Source of the DNA: Begonia masoniana
Lineage: Eukaryota; Streptophyta; Magnoliopsida; Cucurbitales; Begoniaceae
NCBI GenBank assembly: GCA_022432975.1
Contig: CM039509.1
Span: forward strand, 1,853,982-1,917,981
DNA: 64,000 nucleotides
Reading direction: 5' to 3'
Position 1 is the stretch's first letter. Each line of letters starts with the position of its first letter. This document shows positions 60,896-64,000 of the stretch, in pieces. The notes beneath the pieces were generated by a model. It saw only the letters and a program-made list of their open reading frames with translations, did no database searches and was not told the origin of the DNA. A program made the position numbers and the translations under genes.

Positions 60896-60923
60896 TGGAG
60901 ATTGAAAGATGTTTAGTGAAGGC

Positions 60924-60935
60924 TTATTTATATAA
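60924..60935 (-). promoter_or_regulatory. TATA box of the Cys-rich peptide gene
   Basis: Minus-strand TATATAAATAAG is a strong TATA box. Transcription would start near 60903, leaving a leader of about 8 nt to the first ATG or 29 nt to the second. Confidence 0.6.
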
Positions 60936-61938
60936 GGGGGATGTTTTGGTGCTCAAAGATGTGTTTTTTGTGGACTTCTGCTCAAGATGAGATTTTCAAA
61001 GGTTGAGTTGGCCTTGAACTTGAAGTAGTTGATGAATTTGGCGTGTGAACAGCTGCTATTGGACGTCAAAGTTATACAAAGAATTCGTCATCTTTGATTT
61101 GCTAACTCAAATGAGACAGGTCGAAATCGAGATTTGGGTCATGAGTTCAAACTTGATCGATCCTGATCGAGTTGCCTTGTTTAACTCGGTTAGGTATCGC
61201 GTGTTGGCTTAGTTGTTAAGCATTTATATCAGTCCACTATCTGGGCGTTTAAAGTTATGTAAGATTTTTATTAGGAGTAGGCAGAATGGGTCCGAAACTA
61301 CAAGTAAAACCAATCTCGTGCGGTTTGGTCTCAATTTAGGCTAGTTCTACCCATGAAACGGTTCGATCCCATTTCTACAATGTCAAGAATTGCGGGTAAC
61401 GATTCAATTCATAATCAAGTACGTCCATACAACAGAGTCTGACTACGATAAGTTTACAATTTCATGTCACAAAGATACTTACCGGTAAAGGCTCCTTTAA
61501 ATAGGTTAAACAATCTTATTTCGAGAGGATGGTCAAGATTGACCTTAATCCTTGTGTATTGATTGAGAAACTTGTTAGGAGAAAGCTGAGAATTAAGATA
61601 ACGATAAGATCGGATAAAAATCAAATCGAACCGTGAGTTAAAAATTTTACTTGAAACCGAATAAAAACTTATCCAAAATCTCAGAAACCGACCCATACTC
61701 GAAAACCAGCATCGCAACCGACCCAAATTGCAAAAACCCGGCCCGAAAGCAACAACAAATATCAATTATAACAAAAAATTAAATAATTGTAGACTCTAAT
61801 CAGGATTAGACCGTATTTCGCGATTCGAGTTTTAGGGCAGAACCAGACCGAACTTGTTCTTGCCCACCCCTTAATTTTTATCAATACATTCAAGGCTTGA
61901 GAGTTATGAACCACTTGACTTAGCAAATAAAATCAAAC
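60936..61938. other. Intergenic repeat-like DNA
   Basis: About 1 kb without a supported gene. Parts (61.1-61.9 kb) have words such as GGTTCGATCCCATT and GTCCGAAACTAC that look like old transposon sequence, but no ends were identified. The minus-strand frame at 61454-61765 resembles nothing I know. Confidence 0.4.
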
Positions 61939-62189
61939 AAGCCCAAAGCAACCCGAGCGAGGGATCCAAATAAAATAGAATGGGCCAAAGTCAACCCGAG
62001 TGATAGATCCGAATTAGTAGAGTGGACAAATGGTTCTACTTTCTAGAAGCTGGAAGCTAGAGATAAGCCCAAAGCAACCCGAGCGAGGGATCCAAATAAA
62101 ATAGAATGGGCCAAAGTCAACCCGAGTGATAGATCCGAATTAGTAGAGTGGACAAATGGTTCTACTTTCTAGAAGCTGGAAGCTAGAGA
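61939..62189. repeat. 126-bp perfect tandem duplication upstream of the PWWP gene
   Basis: A unit starting AAGCCCAAAGCAACCCGAGC and ending GGAAGCTAGAGA occurs at 61939-62064 and 62065-62189 with no difference that I can see except the last base. A GA run (62184-62210) follows. The copies lie 240-490 bp before the PWWP start codon, so they may affect its promoter. Confidence 0.92.
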
Positions 62190-62427
62190 GAGAGAGAGAG
62201 AGAGAGAGAGTCTTAATTTAGGGGAATTCCGGAATTGGATCGATTTGAGATGAAAAAAAAACCCTAGATATGAAAAATCCCCAATTTTGAATGGAAACCC
62301 TACTTCTAATCCCAATTCCTCTTAGATTTGGATTCGACCCACTCGCTGGCTCTGTTTTTCTGGTCTCCCTCTCCCCCTTCTTCTCCGGAGGCTGAAGAGA
62401 TTTCGAGTTACATAGTGACCGAGAGAG

Positions 62428-62609
62428 ATGGAAAGTCCGGGATCAGATTCGGTTAATTGTGGGGTGGGATCGATCGTGTGGGTGCGAAGGAGGAATGGTT
62501 CCTGGTGGCCTGGGAAAATACTCGGTCCTGACGAGCTCTCCTCGTCTCATCTCACCTCTCCTCGATCCGGAACTCCGGTCAAGCTACTTGGAAGAGAAGA
62601 TGCCAGTGT
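62428..62609 (+). CDS. PWWP-domain protein, first exon only (gene continues past the window)
   Basis: The exon runs from the ATG (MESPGSDSVNCGVG) to a good donor (AGTGT|GTGAGT at 62610), giving 60 codons plus two bases. GSIVWVRRRNGSWWPGKILG is the start of a PWWP domain, a chromatin reader fold that binds methylated histone lysines and DNA in the nucleus; SWWP replaces the PWWP motif, as in many members. SSHLTSPRSGTPVKLLGRED continues the domain. The remaining exons, including the end of the domain, are not seen before 64000, so the first intron must be at least 1.39 kb. Upstream are a GA run and the tandem duplication. Confidence 0.75.
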
Positions 62610-64000
62610 GTGAGTCAACTTCTTTTTTGCATCTCCCCACTCTCTTTTTATTATTCTCTGTTTAGATTTTTTTTTTTCATTTTTGCAGGATGATTAGGCT
62701 TCTATTTCTCTAAATAAACTTACTAGACATTATGTGTCGTTCTCTTCTGAATATAGAATCGTTTTTCATGAGCTGGTTTTTAATAGTTTCACGGTTCTCT
62801 TTGAGAATAAATTGGAAATAAGAGTTCGATCATTTCATTATATTTCATTTGGACCTATCCCTCAAATGCACTGGGATTTTTCTGCCATATTTCTCATCAA
62901 ATGATGAAAACCATATTGATCGAGGAGATGTTGGTTGGAGCAATGATCATCACTATATAGCTTCAGGTATGGATCCTTGTGCAAAAAATTATCTTTGGTC
63001 CCCTAGAAGAGTAAATCTCGTAGAAAGAGGTGTCCTTCGTTGCGATATTCTGGGAAGAATCCGTTTGAAAAACGCTAGAAATCAATTTTGAGTTTCTGAT
63101 GGCAACACAATGGACATTGAGGACTGTCTGTAAGAATCTCTAACGCTGGGCAGGTGTAAATATTCCAGTACAGGGATGTGACTGTGGTTGTAGTTACCTC
63201 TACAAGTACTGAAAATATCTATGTTTATGTGGATTGCTATCCTTGATCAGTAAAAAGAGGCAGGCTTAGATAAAAAAAAAAGCTTTGAAAAAGGCATAAG
63301 CTATAAAAATTTTCAACACCCCATAAAACTATACAAGAAAGCCCGACTAATTAACCTTTCCTCCTAAAGAAATAGTATTACAAAAAGAAAATCTTAAAAG
63401 CTCAAGATCAAGAACCTTTTCATTTAAAGTCACACTAGTCCTCTTACTCCAAATCTGCCAAAAATACTTTTGGGAACAAAATAAACAACCACTTACTTAT
63501 CGGATGGCCACATCTTTCTACTCCAACAAAAGACTCCCAAAGCAACTTCGGCATCACTGACCAAAGACCGCAAATATAAGCTAAATCACAATAGGATTGA
63601 TACTTTAAAGAAAGCTATGAAGGATCATCTTTGTGAAATTACTTTTTCTAGAGTAATCAAAACATCAATTAATAAAAATATGTAACTGACAGTGTAATTA
63701 GATGGTTTAATGTTTTGCATAAAAGCATTCATCCTTTGGAATTGTTTCTTGTTTTTTATTCTCGAACAATGATGTTGTTTTAGTCCTCTACTTTGTAAGT
63801 GGCTCCTTGCATGAATTGTGTGTAATACTTGCTCAACGGATAGGAATGCCTCGTCAATTAGTGATTTGAGTTTTTCTCTTTTAAAAAATTGTGAAGCCAA
63901 TGAGAAGATAAATTAATTTGAATCTTTCTCATATTTGAAAACTTGTTTGTTGCAGTATTGCAATTTTTTTTCATAAAAAAAATCTTAGAATGTAACTACT
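62610..64000. other. First intron of the PWWP gene (open-ended)
   Basis: No continuation of the PWWP domain is found. It contains an 80-codon frame at 62849-63091 without an ATG and with no family I recognise (YIASGMDPCAKNYLWSP). Minus-strand sequence at about 63250-63900 could be the remnant of a non-LTR retroelement. Neither is firm. Confidence 0.4.

Noticed and set aside
62849..63091. 80-codon frame after the PWWP exon as its second exon
   Set aside because: It does not continue the PWWP domain, lacks a fitting acceptor phase and has no ATG.

Overview
This is nuclear DNA of a flowering plant, most likely a eudicot. The genes are split by AT-rich GT-AG introns. They encode plant-specific proteins: a GROWTH-REGULATING FACTOR with an intact miR396 site, an EXORDIUM-like wall protein, a CDI-type glycosyltransferase and a BRM-interacting GLTSCR-domain protein. 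The spaces between genes are full of Ty3/gypsy (Athila-type), Ty1/copia, TRIM-like and MULE debris and very long microsatellites. The species cannot be named from the sequence alone.

Layout from left to right. 1-1.4 kb: exon-like blocks of an unidentified minus-strand gene or pseudogene, divergent from POLD4 (1.9-2.5 kb, +). 5.0-6.1 kb: a 1 kb GA tract running into the 5' UTR of a BRIP-like SWI/SNF subunit gene (6.1-9.3 kb, +). That gene converges on a membrane-anchored coiled-coil protein gene (9.9-11.7 kb, -), whose probable 5' UTR intron holds about 71 copies of CTTTTTT. 14.5-15.9 kb: CDI (-). 16.2-17.8 kb: two long TTTGG arrays inside a duplicated segment. 17.9-22.9 kb: nested transposons, namely a TRIM-like element, a 295-bp element with inverted ends and a tRNA-like core, and a 2401-bp solo LTR. 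The last two both lie in an older LTR and have clean target-site duplications. 23.2-26.8 kb: the GRF gene (+). 28.2-30.6 kb: a pfkB-family kinase (-).

31.9-40.3 kb: a decayed, 5'-truncated Athila-like retrotransposon carrying an inserted copia-type LTR full of TGACG motifs. 40.6-42.0 kb: a MULE transposase remnant (-). 42.8-48.1 kb: a seven-exon NERD-domain gene (+) with a 460-bp tandem duplication in its last intron. 49.1-50.2 kb: an EXORDIUM-like gene (-). 51.1-53.3 kb: a small basic, probably nucleolar protein gene (-) with a GC-AG intron. 54.4-59.4 kb: the spliceosomal crooked-neck (CRNKL1/CLF1) gene (-) with an apparent 1-nt frameshift in exon 6. 60.5-60.9 kb: a small two-exon gene for a secreted Cys-rich peptide (-). 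62.4 kb to the end: the first exon of a PWWP-domain gene (+).

The genes are not an operon or a metabolic cluster. They are independent housekeeping and developmental genes (replication, splicing, chromatin, growth control, cell wall). The most noteworthy items are the frameshift and possible splice rescue in the crooked-neck gene, the Cys-rich peptide gene, the GC-AG intron, the TGACG-rich LTR, the TRIM-like element and the dated nested insertions. I found no convincing sign of an entirely new biological system.
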